64,000 nucleotides of DNA from Chlorella sorokiniana (lineage: Eukaryota; Chlorophyta; Trebouxiophyceae; Chlorellales; Chlorellaceae). The stretch spans positions 1,426,001-1,490,000 of the forward strand of contig CP084616.1 in NCBI GenBank assembly GCA_025917655.1, written 5' to 3'. Every line of letters starts with the position of its first letter. Within the stretch, counting starts at the first letter, position 1. A program made the translations under genes and the position numbers. Below the pieces are notes generated by a model. That model was not told the origin of the DNA. It saw nothing but the letters and a program-made list of their open reading frames with translations, and made no database searches. Below, piece by piece: positions 33,901 through 45,009 of this stretch.

Positions 33901-35093
33901 TGCTGCTGACCACACTGATGGCGACGCCGCCTTGCGCCGACGACGCCTGGGGCGAGGTGGGGCGGCAGCTGGCGGCTGCGACGCCGCCGCCGAAGGCTGC
34001 GGCGTGGCGGGCCCCGAGGGCGCGGGGACGCCGCCGCCAGCGACGTGGGCGGGGAGGCGGCCGGGAGCCCTCGGAGCCGCCCTCTGGCGTCTCGCTGGCA
34101 TCCGAGCCGCTGCCGCTGACTGACGCCACCTGGCGCAGCGAGCGTGGCGCCTGCGCGCCGTTGCTGCGCGGCTTGGCCAGGCCCAGGTAACGGGCGACCA
34201 AGTCGTCCCGGCTGGGCCGCGGCTTGGCTGTGCCCTCCCGCACCGCCCGCAGGAAGTTTGCGGCCACCGAGTGCCCCGCACATTTGGCAACCTGCTCCGG
34301 AAGCTCTCCTGCATGGCGGAGGCACCGGGCCAGGTGTGCAGCAGGGGGCCAGACTGAAGACGCTGCCAAGACAGCAGAGGGCAGCCCCGCCAAGCCTGCC
34401 AGGCCGGCCGAGCATTCGCATTGCTCCAATTTTGCGGTAACAAACCCAGCCCGGATCAGGTTGGACAGCCCAGCCCGCCGCACGGCGCCTCACCGAGGGC
34501 ATTTGCCGTAGCGGGGTCGGCCCCCATGCCAGCAGCGCCTCGCAAGCGGCCACCGAGCCGCTTCCGGCGGCATAATGCAGCGTCGTGTCGCGCCAGTCGT
34601 CCTTCTTCATCTTGCTGTGGTCCGCGCCGCGCTGGAGCAGCCACACCATGGCAGCTGCAGAGGGGGCCGGGCACGCTGGTTGGGGTGGGAGCGGGCAGCG
34701 ACGTGGTCGTGGCGGGTGCTGGGTGCATGCACACGCAGCGAGCTTGGCGGGCTGGCTGCGGCCCCTGGCATCCCCTTTGGAATGGTCACCTGCATGGCCC
34801 TGCACCGCTGCGGCGTGCAGGGCGGTGAAGCCCAGCAGGTCGGCGTCCACCTTGAAGTCGGGCAGGCGGCTGATCAGCTGCAGCTCAGGCACGCGCCCTC
34901 GCGCCGCCAGGCGGAGCTGTCCGGCGGCCACGCTGTTCATCCGGCCCCGCCCGGCTCGCCATTTGCAAAAGCTGAACCAGGCGTAGAGGGCAGCGACGGT
35001 GAAGACCGCAACGCCGAGCATGAGGACGCCCCATTTGTCTATTCCAGGGTCGTCGGCGGCTTTCAGACCCACATCTTCTGAGATTGCGGACAT
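24937..35093 (-). CDS. Ankyrin-repeat/cellulose synthase-type GT2 glycosyltransferase fusion
   Basis: About 33 exons from ATG 35093 to TGA 24939-24937, roughly 1,600 residues. Order: a membrane anchor (VLMLGVAVFTVAALYAWFSF); about three ankyrin repeats (LLGFTALHAAAVQGHA, TTLHYAAGSGSVAACEALL); a linker; two TM helices; a GT2 catalytic domain; four more TM helices; a long Ser/Pro/Ala tail; and a last TM helix (MFLVVNGALLLSLVAGSIL). All processive-GT2 signatures are present: VHILDDGKR, HHAKAGNINSCL, LDCDM (DxD), SITEDYNSAM (TED) and QRLRW (QxxRW). The post-catalytic region resembles bacterial BcsA. It should polymerise a beta-glucan, probably cellulose, from UDP-glucose at a membrane; the exact product is inferred. 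Frame needs repair at 31106-31109, 32758-32762, about 32990, 34521-34525 and several tail sites. Two tail introns start GC (27977 and 27679). Confidence 0.85.
28041..28170 (-). repeat. Short tandem repeats coding ASSFTASPFG-like units
   Basis: In the tail of the GT2 protein, SPFGA/SxF units repeat about six to eight times at 27- to 30-base spacing (ASPFAASSFTASPFGASSF). The DNA repeats are near-identical in GGCGGTGAAGGAAGAGGCG. The units look like flexible, phosphorylatable linkers. Confidence 0.7.
30616..30682 (-). repeat. Intronic inverted repeat with 14-bp perfect arms
   Basis: GCTGTGCTGTGTTG (30616-30629) is the exact reverse complement of CAACACAGCACAGC (30669-30682), with a GC-rich 39-base loop. 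It lies in an intron of the GT2 gene between exons 30902-30741 and 30544-30515, and would fold in the RNA. Confidence 0.8.
31422..31423 (-). other. Candidate 2-nucleotide micro-exon of the GT2 gene
   Basis: Reading the - strand, TGTCGCCCCACAG is followed by AA and then GTGAGTCGCC: a strong acceptor and a strong donor two bases apart. The flanking exons (31625-31597 ending in phase 2, 31299-31273 entering in phase 1) do not fit directly. Adding these two bases restores the frame as VDASDP-M-VHCARFFYG. A lost base in a flanking exon would be the alternative explanation. Confidence 0.35.
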
Positions 35094-35385
35094 TTTTGGA
35101 CCCAATGGTAGCGACAACGGGCTCCGTGTCCGATTGTCGAGGGTCACGAAAAAATGGTAGCAGGCTGGAATGGTCTTAGCTGTGTTACGCTTTCAGCATC
35201 CAAATCAAATCAAAATGTGCGAAGAACAACCCGAAGCGAGCAGTGAACTGGTCGAATTCGGCGAAAGAAAGCTGATCCGCCCGTCGCTCGACCGGGGAGC
35301 TCCCTATCGCTGCATCTACATTGCAGTTCACATAATTCGGGAATGCGACCGACGCCTTGCCTAGACGTTGCCGTCCGATTACGAC
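35094..35385. promoter_or_regulatory. Divergent promoter between the GT2 fusion (-) and a small + gene
   Basis: The 292 bases between two start codons are clearly less GC-rich than the flanking exons (for example CAAATCAAATCAAAATGTGC near 35198) and include GAAAAAATGG. Both genes must be driven from here. No defined motif is assigned. Confidence 0.5.
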
Positions 35386-35953
35386 ATGCGCAGATGTGAC
35401 TATTCCCCGGTGCGCCGCTCCGCGTCCATCCCCCAACCTGAGCCGATCCCAATGTCCTCTACTTCTGGAGGACAGGTGGCCAAGGCCGCGAAGCTGGACA
35501 AGTTGCTAAACCGCACCAAGAGTCACTACGGGTTCCGGGGTGTCAAAGGGCTTCCGCTTGAGCCCTACGACTCTGAGTTTGGCATAAAAAGTATGTCGTC
35601 ACAATACTCAACTCAAGCGAGAGGCAGCACAGTAACTTGAACAGTCGACTGAAGGGCCACCACCGCCAAGCGCCAGAGCCAGCAAGGGGGAACGACTGGC
35701 TGTGCAGTAGGCTGGTGCCTGGCTTGCACCCTGCTCCAACTGCCTTCTCTCTGCTCCTGCAAAGCCTGCCGCCACCTCTTGGTTTCCATCCGTGACCAAT
35801 GGCACCAGGCTTTTCTGCCACACTATGCCGAGCAGCAGCTAGAAAAAGCAAACCCAGGCATGGCGCGCTTGCCTTACACTGTGCTGCTGCCACGCAAACT
35901 CATCAAGCTGGCAATCAAACCCACCTCACACGCTGACGGCATGCGAGACAAAG
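35386..35953 (+). CDS. Small basic protein, unknown, 3' end unresolved
   Basis: Exon 1 runs from ATG 35386 to about 35590 (donor AAAA|GTATGT); exon 2 from 35765 to about 35953 (donor AAAG|GTGCGC). They join in frame as DSEFGIK-TCRHLLVSIRD. The sequence contains LNRTKSHYGFRGVKGLPLEP and PYTVLLPRKLIKLAIKPTS and is rich in Lys/Arg. HYGFRGV faintly recalls the start of AP2 domains, which would link it to its neighbours, but the rest does not support this. The frame after 35953 stays open without a stop, and a further exon was not found. Its second exon overlaps the last exon of the - strand AP2/Tudor gene by about 28 bases. The gene is likely real; the function is unknown. Confidence 0.5.
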
Positions 35954-38900
35954 GTGCGCACGAGGTCGTGGCGGCCGCTGCGGTGGTGCCGCATCACCGT
36001 GGAGAATGCGGCCCCCTTCAGGTCCCGCAGCAGCATGAACCTGCGGTGTGTGGTGCGGTGGGGCTGTCGGGCAGGGCATGCAGGCAGCCGTGGGTGCTGG
36101 GCAGGGCGAAAGACGGAGCCAGAGCGCGCCATTACACGATCAGACCGGGTTGGAGGCAGCGCAGAGCAGCGGCATCCTGGGGCCGTGCGCTGGGTGTGCG
36201 CACCTGGCCAGGAACGCCACCGACTCCGCCTCGCTCAAGCCCGGGGTTGCGCTCAGCAACACGTCCAGGTCAGCATACATCTCCGCTTCGCTCTGCGGCA
36301 GCGGCGGCGGAGGCTGCGGCGACGGCTGCCTGGCACGCGCACGGCCCACGGCGGCCTGCTGCTGCTGCTGCGGCGCCTCCTCACCCTCGTCTGCAGCTTG
36401 CTGGGCCTGCGCTGCCGCCGCGGCACCCGCAGCCGTCTGCGGTGGCACCGCTTGAGGTGGCTCCGCGGGGCCTCGGCTGCCCTCCTCCCCCTCGACGTCG
36501 CTATCGTTCAGCCACCGCACCGTCTGTGCTGCAAGGTCCACAACCTCAAAGTCGCCATCGTCGTAGCCTGCAGGGGAGCTCAGTAACGAACGACAGCGAG
36601 TCAGCTGGACAGCAAGCTGCGCCGGGGGTGCACCAGCAGCCTGACTGCCCTGCAAGCCATTGCTGCCGGCCAGGGCGGTGCTACCTGCCCCGCCCTGCAC
36701 CCCTGCTCAGCACAGGCCGCAGGCAGCGGACGCTCACGGATGTCGTAGTGGCCAGGGCGCTGCGACACGGCCGCCACGGTGCCGGCAAAGTACTGCTGGT
36801 CCGCAGGCCAGTACACCTCCAGCCTGCGCCCCAGCAGCTCCTCGCCGCGCTGCCCATCCGGAGCAGTGGGTTCCAAAGCTGCTGCGCCGCTCGGAGCAGA
36901 ATCCTCATCCCGCTCATGCTCGTGGCTGGAAACTGGACTGGAGACTGAGCGCTGCTGTGGCTCCTCAGCGGCGCCGCGCCCGCGCCCACGCCCACGCCCA
37001 CGCCCCCTGCCCCGCCCGCCCTGCCTGCCGCGGCCTCCACGGCCTCCGCGCCCGCCGCGCCCCCGCCCTCGCCCCCGACCGCCTGCTGGGGCAGGCACGG
37101 GGCGGCTTCCTCCTCCTCCTCCTCCTCGCTGCTGCTGCTGCCGCTGCTGGCCTCTGCGCCAGCACTGCGGGCAGGCGCCTCTGGCTCGTCGGCCGCCGCC
37201 GCCAGCGCCGCCAGGGCGCCGCTGCCCCGAGCCCGCTTCACCACATCCAACGCCTCCTGCACCAAAGGCGGCAGGGCCTGCGCCATCAGGGCCGCCGCCT
37301 CCAGGCAGTGCTGTCTGGACGCCGTATCCGCGGGCGCACCACACAACAACAAGGCCAGCCAGCGAGTTCCCGATGCCTCTCCAGCTGACCTCTCGTGTGT
37401 GGCGGATGCATTGCGCAAATCGAGAACCGATACACGGCTCCCCTCGCCACTCTCCACACTCACACCACTACCACCCTCCCGCCCACCACACACACACAAA
37501 CAAACACACAACCATCACCACTACCAGCCTCACGCCCACCACTCCACACACAACCATCACCACTACCGCCCTCATGCCCCACTTTGGTCGAGCGCAGCGC
37601 CAGCAGTTCTTCGGCCATCGCCTTGCCCCTGCCAGCCGCATACAGGCCCCGCCCAAAGTTTAGGCTGGCTTGTGCCGGGCTTTCACCATAGGCCGCGCTG
37701 CGCAGATCAGGAAACGGTCGGGCAGGGTCGGGTGGGGGAAGGTGACGCGTTGCAAAGGTGGGGGCCAGGAGGGCCCATAACGATTGCGGGTATCATCAGA
37801 GCTGCCCCCTGCTACAACGCCCGGGTGCCCCACCCCCAAAAGCAGCTCGCCGCCTTGCCGGGCAGCACGCGGTGCACATCTTGAGGCTTACGGCAGCAGA
37901 GTTAGGTGGGGGGCTGCAGCCTGGCGGGACGCGCCCGGCGGCTCACCAGCGCCACATCATGAGCAGGTCGGCGGCGACGGCGGCTTGCTCCGGCTGGGGA
38001 AGGCCAGACACTCTCAGCGCAACCTTGTCCGCTGCCCCTGCGCGGGGGAGGGTGGGCGGGGAGAAGGGAAGCTGGAAGGAAGCTCATGCTGTGAGGAAAC
38101 GGCAGGTTCGGACAGGTGACAGCTGCGACCCTAGAGTAGGTCCCACTCAGGAGCGCGGTGGTGGCAGGTGCTGCCGCCCTTGCTGCGCCTCCATGAGAGC
38201 AGCATTTCAGAGGGCTGCACTGGGGCTGGCCGCAGCGTCAGTGCCGTTGGCTGACCGTGCCTGCTCTCACCGGCAAGCTGGTAGGCTGCTGCCATGTTCT
38301 TGGCCGCGACTGCCACTTGGCACGCCCACTTGTCATTGACGCGGATGATGCATTGGAAGCGTGTGCCGCCGCCGCGCCCGCCGACTGCTGCCACTCGGCC
38401 CCGCGCCCGCCTCGTCGAAGCTTGGCGGGAGGGGCGACGTCAGCTTTGACGCCACTGCGACCGCCCCGTCGCCGCTTCTTGCCGCCAGAGGCCAGCAGGG
38501 CCAGCCCAGCCGCCGCCCGCTCCTGCTCCTGCACCAGGCTGACACCGGGAACCTCGTCGGCTGCCACTGGCACCGCTGTTGCCGTGGCCTCCGTGGCTTC
38601 TGCACGCTGCCCCTCGTCCTGCTCCTCCTCCTCGCTTTGCTCCTCCTCCTCATCTCCATCCTCCTCGCTGATCTCCTCCTCAGACCCTCCGCCTGATTGC
38701 AAGCTGTTTGCTGCCGCCGCCGCCTTTCCTTCCGCCGCCGCTGCTCTTCGTGCCGCAGGCCCCTTGCAGCCCCGCCCGCCACGCGCCGTGCCGCCAGCCC
38801 CCTCTTTGCCCCAGCCGCCCCTCTGCGTGTGAGGTGCGACGGCCACAGCTCCTCTCCCACGCCCAGCGGCAGCCCCTGCACAAGCTGAGCCAGCACGCCG

Positions 38901-39724
38901 CGCTGCTGCAGCTGCCGCACCGCCGCCTGCACGTCGTCTGCACCTCGGCAGGCCTGCATGCTGGACAGGTGGGGCCTGCCCATGCCGGGAGGGGCAGGGG
39001 TGAGGGGAGGGGGAAGGCAGTGACGGCAAGCCGGGCGGGGCTAGCAGACTGCAGGCAGACGGGTGCACGCTGCAGCGCTGGCAGCAGCTGCCGTGTACAG
39101 GCAGCGAAGCAGGCCAGGAGGTGGAGGGGCGGGCAGCCTTTCTGTCAACAACGACAGCGCTCACCTGTACCGCTCCAGGCCCAGATTGTATTGCCAGGAT
39201 GTCGGCAGCTTCCCCGTCACATGCTGCTTCCACACAAACACCAGGTCGGCGGCCGCTGCCGCCTCCACCTGTGACAGGGGGAGGGCGCAGGCCAGTTGAA
39301 TAAGCAGCGCGCATAACCCAGGAAGCCAAGCTACATGCTGCAACCACAGAGCAGCCAGCCTCCCTGAGCCCATAGATGCAGCTCGGTGGCCCCCTGTGAA
39401 TGGCCAAAGCAACGCGTCCCTCCTTGCCTGCGAGGCAAAGCCGGTCATGCGTATGGTGTCCGACCTCCTGCCCTGCACTGCCTGCTGCTCTGGGGGAAAC
39501 GCCACGTGCACCTGGCAGCCCCAGGCGCCCTCGGCCTGTCAGAGGGAGGGGGAGGAGGGGGCAGGTCCGCAAGGGAGGGCAGGGGGCTGTTTGTCAGGCA
39601 TCGGCGGGCAACACAGCCAATGGGATGAGACAAGGAGGCTGTGGCTGTACAGGCGCATGAAGCTCACCCTGAAGGTGCCCTGCCACTGCTCAGGCGGCTG
39701 AACCACGTGCAGCGGCGGCGGCAT
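35926..39724 (-). CDS. AP2-like nuclear protein with acidic, RG-rich and Tudor-like regions
   Basis: Nine exons right to left: 39724-39668, 39535-39428, 39268-39165, 38975-38271, 38037-37947, 37697-37583, 37310-36738, 36567-36204, 36040-35926. Two degenerate AP2-like modules are seen: WQGTFR-AEGAWGCQVHVAF followed by VEAAAAADLVFVWKQ, and TRFQCIIRVNDKWACQVAV followed by EQAAVAADLLMMWRC and YGESPAQASLNFGRGLY. The pattern matches AP2's short beta-sheet, then AAxAYDxAA helix, then LNF. Between them lies a Glu-rich acidic block; after them come a run of Glu, an RG/RGG stretch (about 36960-37090) and a Tudor-like domain, LEVYWPADQQYFAGTVAAVS, then YDIRYDDGDFEVVDL. A role in transcription or chromatin reading is inferred. 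The second intron starts GC (SQ|GCAAGG). Frame breaks near 38410 and 37090-37140 look like single-base losses. Confidence 0.62.
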
Positions 39725-39970
39725 GGCGGCACCGACGGTGAAAGTATGGTTCAGTCAGCGGCTTCGCTGGGCTGCGACCCTCCTTTGTCCGCTTTGACGT
39801 TATCAGGATTCGGCACGGACCACCGCGCCTCCTGTGCTGAACACAGGAGCCAAATCAACTCTTGGCAGTGCCCATACTTCCGTTTGACAGCTTTTAAACT
39901 TAGCAACCGTCCACAAGGGTTATTGGGCCGCTAACAAAACAGCAAACGAACACAATCGGTAAGCTTAAAG
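39725..39970. promoter_or_regulatory. Divergent promoter shared by the two AP2-like genes
   Basis: Only 246 bases separate the two head-to-head ATGs. The region is less GC-rich than the exons and includes an AACAAAACAGCAAACGAAC stretch near 39931. The genes are probably co-regulated duplicates. Confidence 0.5.
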
Positions 39971-42900
39971 ATGGTGTACCGCGACTGCCCAGTGACAGGC
40001 AAGAATTGGCATCAAGGGCGGGCTATCATTTTTCAAACAACTGCGTTGCGGCATTGTGTCCAACGGGAGCATCGTGTGCTCGCTGCTATTGGAGAACCGC
40101 AGGACCCCCTGTCTCCCGTGTTGGACTGTAGCGCAGTGGTGCCTCCAGGTGAGCTGAGCAGAGATCCCGCAGTTCATTTAGCGCATGTGAGGGTAAGCAG
40201 AGACGTGCTCAACCTGGGATCAGTCTCCTCGAGCGCCGCTCGCTATGTTCTGCGGCTGGGGAGGTAAGCAGCTTGCAACCGGCGTACAGTCGATTCAGAT
40301 CACGCGAAGGAGTTGCTTGGGCGCTCTGCTGCCCGACCAGCACAGTGGGTGGGCAGAGCCGCTTGTGAGCGGGCGCGGCAGGCCAAGCCAGTGACGTTCC
40401 TCGCTGCCCTTCTTTCAGGCCCCATTTCGTGGAGATCGCACAGCCCGTACGAGCTGGCACGCCCTAGCAACGCGTGCCCGCGATGGGCTTCAGAGCTCTT
40501 CCCAACCCGGGTAACAAGCCCGGGACCATCGAAGTGACGGAGGACGGCCTGTACAAGGTGCAAGATTGGTTGTGGTCTGGGCCGCATTGGCCTTAGCGGA
40601 GCTGGTGTGCCTGCAATAATACAGAAGCTGTGGTCCGGCAGTCACTGGGCACCCGCAGCCGTGCTGGAAAGCGTGGGTGCCGAGCGGGAACCTGACGTTG
40701 CCTGCTGCTGCAGGTCACCTTCGTTCATGAGGGCGATGAGCACATTCTGGGCCTGTTCTCTACCCTGGACGAAAGCCACCGCGTCTGCGACGTACTTGCA
40801 AGTGCGCACCACTTCGCACAGCTGCAATCGTCCTCCTACCACCCGCTGTTGGTTTCATGCCGCGACAACAGGTGTGACGTTGCGTTTTGCTGCCTCCCCT
40901 CCCCCATGCTGCCCCGCCTGCAGTCAAAGCTACCGTGGATGCGGGTGGGGACTTGGGATCCTTGAACCTCCATTGCGACCTGCATAGGTGGGTGCTCGGC
41001 TGCGTTGGTCGCTCGTCGGACCCAGCTGCACTGCCCTCGTCGCGCCTTGCTGCTACCCCCGTTTTGCGCATCAGCTGATCCTCGCCAGCCCATCGTGCTT
41101 CCCCCGCCATCTCCCCGTCTTGCATTGACGCAATGGGCGCCTTACCATCAGCGCCATGATACGGCGGTACCGCTGTGCCGGTGCGCCGCAGGTACGGCGT
41201 GGACCAAGCCACCGCCGGCGAGATCCGCTCGGTCTCCTTCCGGCAGGTGGTGCGTGACCTGCAGGTCTGCTCCACACAGCCTCTGGCCCCCTTGGTGAGC
41301 GCCCAGCTGGCCGGCAGCGCGCTTGCCAGGGCCAGGCAGCACGTGGCAGCGATGCCCCGGGCAGCGCGCCCGGCCCTGCTGCACCGAGCGCTGCCAATCC
41401 CGTGCCCCGCCGCTGCCCGCTGCTTGCGCTGCGCTCCTGCCACAGCAGGTCCTGAACGCTCCTCCCTGATCCTGTTTTGCTGGCCTGCCTGCTGGGCTGT
41501 GCAGCCCCTGAGGAGACGACCAGCTGGGCTGCGCTGGGCATGAACATGAGCGTCAGGCAGGAGCCGGCGGGGTCGGCAGCCGCCACCAACTCGCATGCCC
41601 TGCGCCAGCCAGGTGAGCTCGCCTCTGCCCTCCCCCTCTCTGCACTGTGCTCTGCGGCAATGCTGTATTGATTTCCCACGGGGCTGCGTACACCTTGTCT
41701 CTCCTCAGCCAGTCTGGCAGGGCTGCGCCGCTGCGCCCAGGTGGCGCTCTGTCTCCGACCAGCCCTGCCCTGCCTGCCAACCGCTGATTGCGCAGCGCCG
41801 TCGATCGCTCGCGCCGCCTTCCACCAAGCCGGTGCCGCCAATGCAGCCGCAGCCGTAGCACAGATGGTGCCAGCCGAGGAGGAGGGGGTGGTTGAGATGG
41901 AGCAGGTGCCTTCGCAGCTGCGCGGGGCGGACGAGGTGGCTGGAGGTGTGCAGCAGGAGCAGCAGCAGGCCAGAGCACAGGGCGGCCTGCCCGCGCAGCG
42001 CCCAAACCAGCTTGATGCATTGCTGGAGTCAAGTGCAGACCTGGATGCTGGTTTGACAGCGCAGCCCCGCGCTGGCATGGCGGTCCGATGAATCCAGAGG
42101 GGTGATGGTTGGTGCTGCTCCAGAGCAACCCCAGCCGCAGCACGACGGATTGTTGGAGCCCAGCAGCGGCCTGAAAGGTGGGTTCCCGGTGGGTTCCTGG
42201 TGGCAGCAGCTGATAGCACAGCATGCAGACCAGGCTCAAAGCTGTGCTTGTGACGAGCCAGGCTCCCTTGCTCCCCCTGGTTGGTGTGACATGCAGGCCC
42301 GCCAGACGCTGCGGCAACGCAGAGCGACAGTCGAAAGCGGCGACGACAGGACGCCAGCAGCGATGCGGAGGAGGAGCGGGACGGGGATGAGCCGCGGGGG
42401 CGGGGGAGGCAGAGCGCAGGGCAGCCGGCGGGGGAGCAGGGCTTGGAGGACCCTGGGGAAGCGCCGCCTGCCGGCGGCCCTGGCACCGGCACGGCGGCCG
42501 TGCGGGAGGGCGGCGGCAAGCGGCGCAAGTCGGCGGCGGGCTTTGTGCCTGGCGAACGGCCGTACGAGGCTGCCGACGCGCTGGCCTTCACCGCCGCCAA
42601 CCACCCCTTCCACGGCATCACCGGTGGGTGCGGTGGCGGCTCCGACGTGCCGCCTGGAGCTGCATGCTCCTTCCGGTCCCTCCCGCCTCTTTGCATGCGT
42701 CGTCTGTCTGGATGTGCCCTGCCCCGACGGCCCCCGCCTGTGCCGCTGGCTGTTGGCGCAGTCCCGGCGGGCTCCTCCAAGATGTTTGCGCAGGTGGTCG
42801 TCAAGCACAACGATGACGTCGTGGCGCGTGGCGGCAGGTGACCCCGGCCCCTTCCCTTGCACTGCCGGGCTGCCCATCCCCCTGCCCCGCCTCCGTGGCT

Positions 42901-43768
42901 CAGGCCCGCGGCTGGGTCCGTCACGCACGGCGGCGGTGGTCGAACGCCCTCCACCTGCAGGGAGAAGAAGAACCTGAGGTTTGCGTCGTGCGCCACGGCG
43001 GCGGAGGCGGCGGTGGCGTGGGATCTGGGGGCCATCTGGCGGGCCATCCAGGTGTGCGCCCTCGGCCCGCGCAGCTCGCCACACACCCGAACGGCCGCTC
43101 CTCGCCTCTGCCTGCACGGCGCCAGCTGGCGTGATGTGCTGATCGCGCATGCGGCACGCTCGGCGTGCCGCCTGCCCGGCAGCTGCCCGCTGTTGGAGAG
43201 CCGTCTGTGCTCGATTCGTACGCCCCGCCGGTGCTGTTGCTCCCCCGGCGCTTGCTCTGCATGCAACACGCCTTTCCCCCTCTCTCCCTCGCACCTCCCG
43301 CAGTACGGCGAGGACCCTGCTGCGCTGGACGCCGCACCCCGCCCCGGCGACCAGCTGAACTTCGCGTTCAGCCGCTATGCAGCGCTGCTGCCCACGCTGC
43401 GCGAATGCGCCACCGGGCACGCGCTTCGGGCTGCAGTGATCGCGCTGCGCGACAAGGGTCGCCTCGCTCAGCTGGCCTCGGGCGGGCGACAGCCGCCTGG
43501 CAGCTCGAAGCGCGACTCCCAGGCTGGCAGCGCACGGCCGGGCTCGTCAGCGGCCGCGCCACCTGTCCAACACCTGGAATCTGAGGAAGGTGGGGAGGAT
43601 GCAGATGCACAAGCGCAGGAGGGCATCGCTGCCGGGGAGGGGGAAGAGCAGGAGGAGGACGATGACGAGGCGCAGCAGGCACAGCAGGAGCGGCGGCGGT
43701 CGGCAGCGCTGCCGCTGCCGCAGTGGCATCAGGGCGAGCCTGCCGAGGAAGAGCAGGAGGAGGAGCCG

Positions 43769-43799
<31 letters not shown>

Positions 43800-44970
43800 A
43801 AGCAGGAGAAGAAGGAGGGTTGCCAGCCGCTGAGCAGGGGCGGCCGCCAGGCGCTGGCGAAACTCCCAAGAGCCCTGCCGCCACGGGCAAGCAGCGCGGG
43901 CGGCGGCACGGATGGCGGCGGGATCCAGGCGCATTCCGCGGCGTGTCTGGCAAGGGCCCCTGGACCGCCCAGATTGTGTTGCGGCAGGCCAAGGTGGGCG
44001 TCCTGCAGCGGTCAGCACCACCTGACGTAGCCCTGCTGGTTTGACAGGGGCATGGCGAGAGGAGAGAGGGGAGCTTTTTAACAACGGCACCGCCGACCCT
44101 CCGCCATGTGCCGTTGTGTTGGGTAGCCGCCTGCCGTCTCGTCGCTCTCCTCTCATCTGCAGCCCCATTTGCTCTGTCCCGCCTGCCCCACCCCAGGTGC
44201 TGGACAGCAAGGCACGTCTGTGGGAGGCAATGCGCGCAGATGTCAAGCTGATCGTGCGGGGCTGCCGCTCGCACGCGGTGGCGGCCGCCTGCGCCGACTT
44301 GCTGCTGCTTTGGCGCTGCCAGCTGGTGGGTTCCTGCCACCGCTCGCAACGCCTCACCCTCCCGCTGCTGCCCGCGACAAAGCCACAGCAGCGGGCAGCG
44401 GGAAGCCGTCGCTCCCACTCGGTTGCTGACCCACGGCACTGCGTCTGCTGTGCCGCCACCACCGCAACCTGTTCGATGTTGTTCACGTCGCCATGCTGTG
44501 CCTGCTGGGACCGCCTTCATCTTGCCTTGCAGTATGGCGACGACCCCGCAGAAGCCGATCTGAACCTGCCGTTGGAGCGGTACCGCCACTTGCTGCCCCC
44601 GCTGGGCACGCTTGGCTCGTCTGCGGTTGCGCCACACGTGCAGCGGCTGAGGGACGACGGCTCGCTCAACGCTGTCGTGCTGGGGATGGGGGATGGGGCA
44701 GCAGACGCTGCAGCAGGCCAGCCGCCGAGCGTCAGTGTCGCAACGGGCACTGCGCCGGCCGCCGAGCAGCTGGTGGAGCCTGTCCAGCCGCCGTTGCCCG
44801 GTGGCGGCAGCGAGGGAACTGCAGCGCAGCAATCGCCCGGATGGCCACCGCTGGCGGCCAGCAGCAGCAGCAGCAGCAGCAGGTGGTTGCCGAGCCCACG
44901 CCGCAGGTACCGCCGCCTCAGTCCTTGCAGCAGCAGCAGGTGGTTGCCAAGCCCACGCCGCCCCAGTCCC

Positions 44971-45009
<39 letters not shown>

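Noticed and set aside
42089-42105. Gene boundary between two + strand genes
   Set aside because: A stop and a new ATG 14 bases apart cannot hold a poly(A) site and promoter. A one-base indel (GTCCGAT) that joins the frames is more likely.
41071-43269. 732-codon open frame on the - strand
   Set aside because: Arg/Pro/Ser-rich shadow of the AP2-like gene on the + strand; no family resemblance and it crosses real introns. Long open frames are expected at this GC content.
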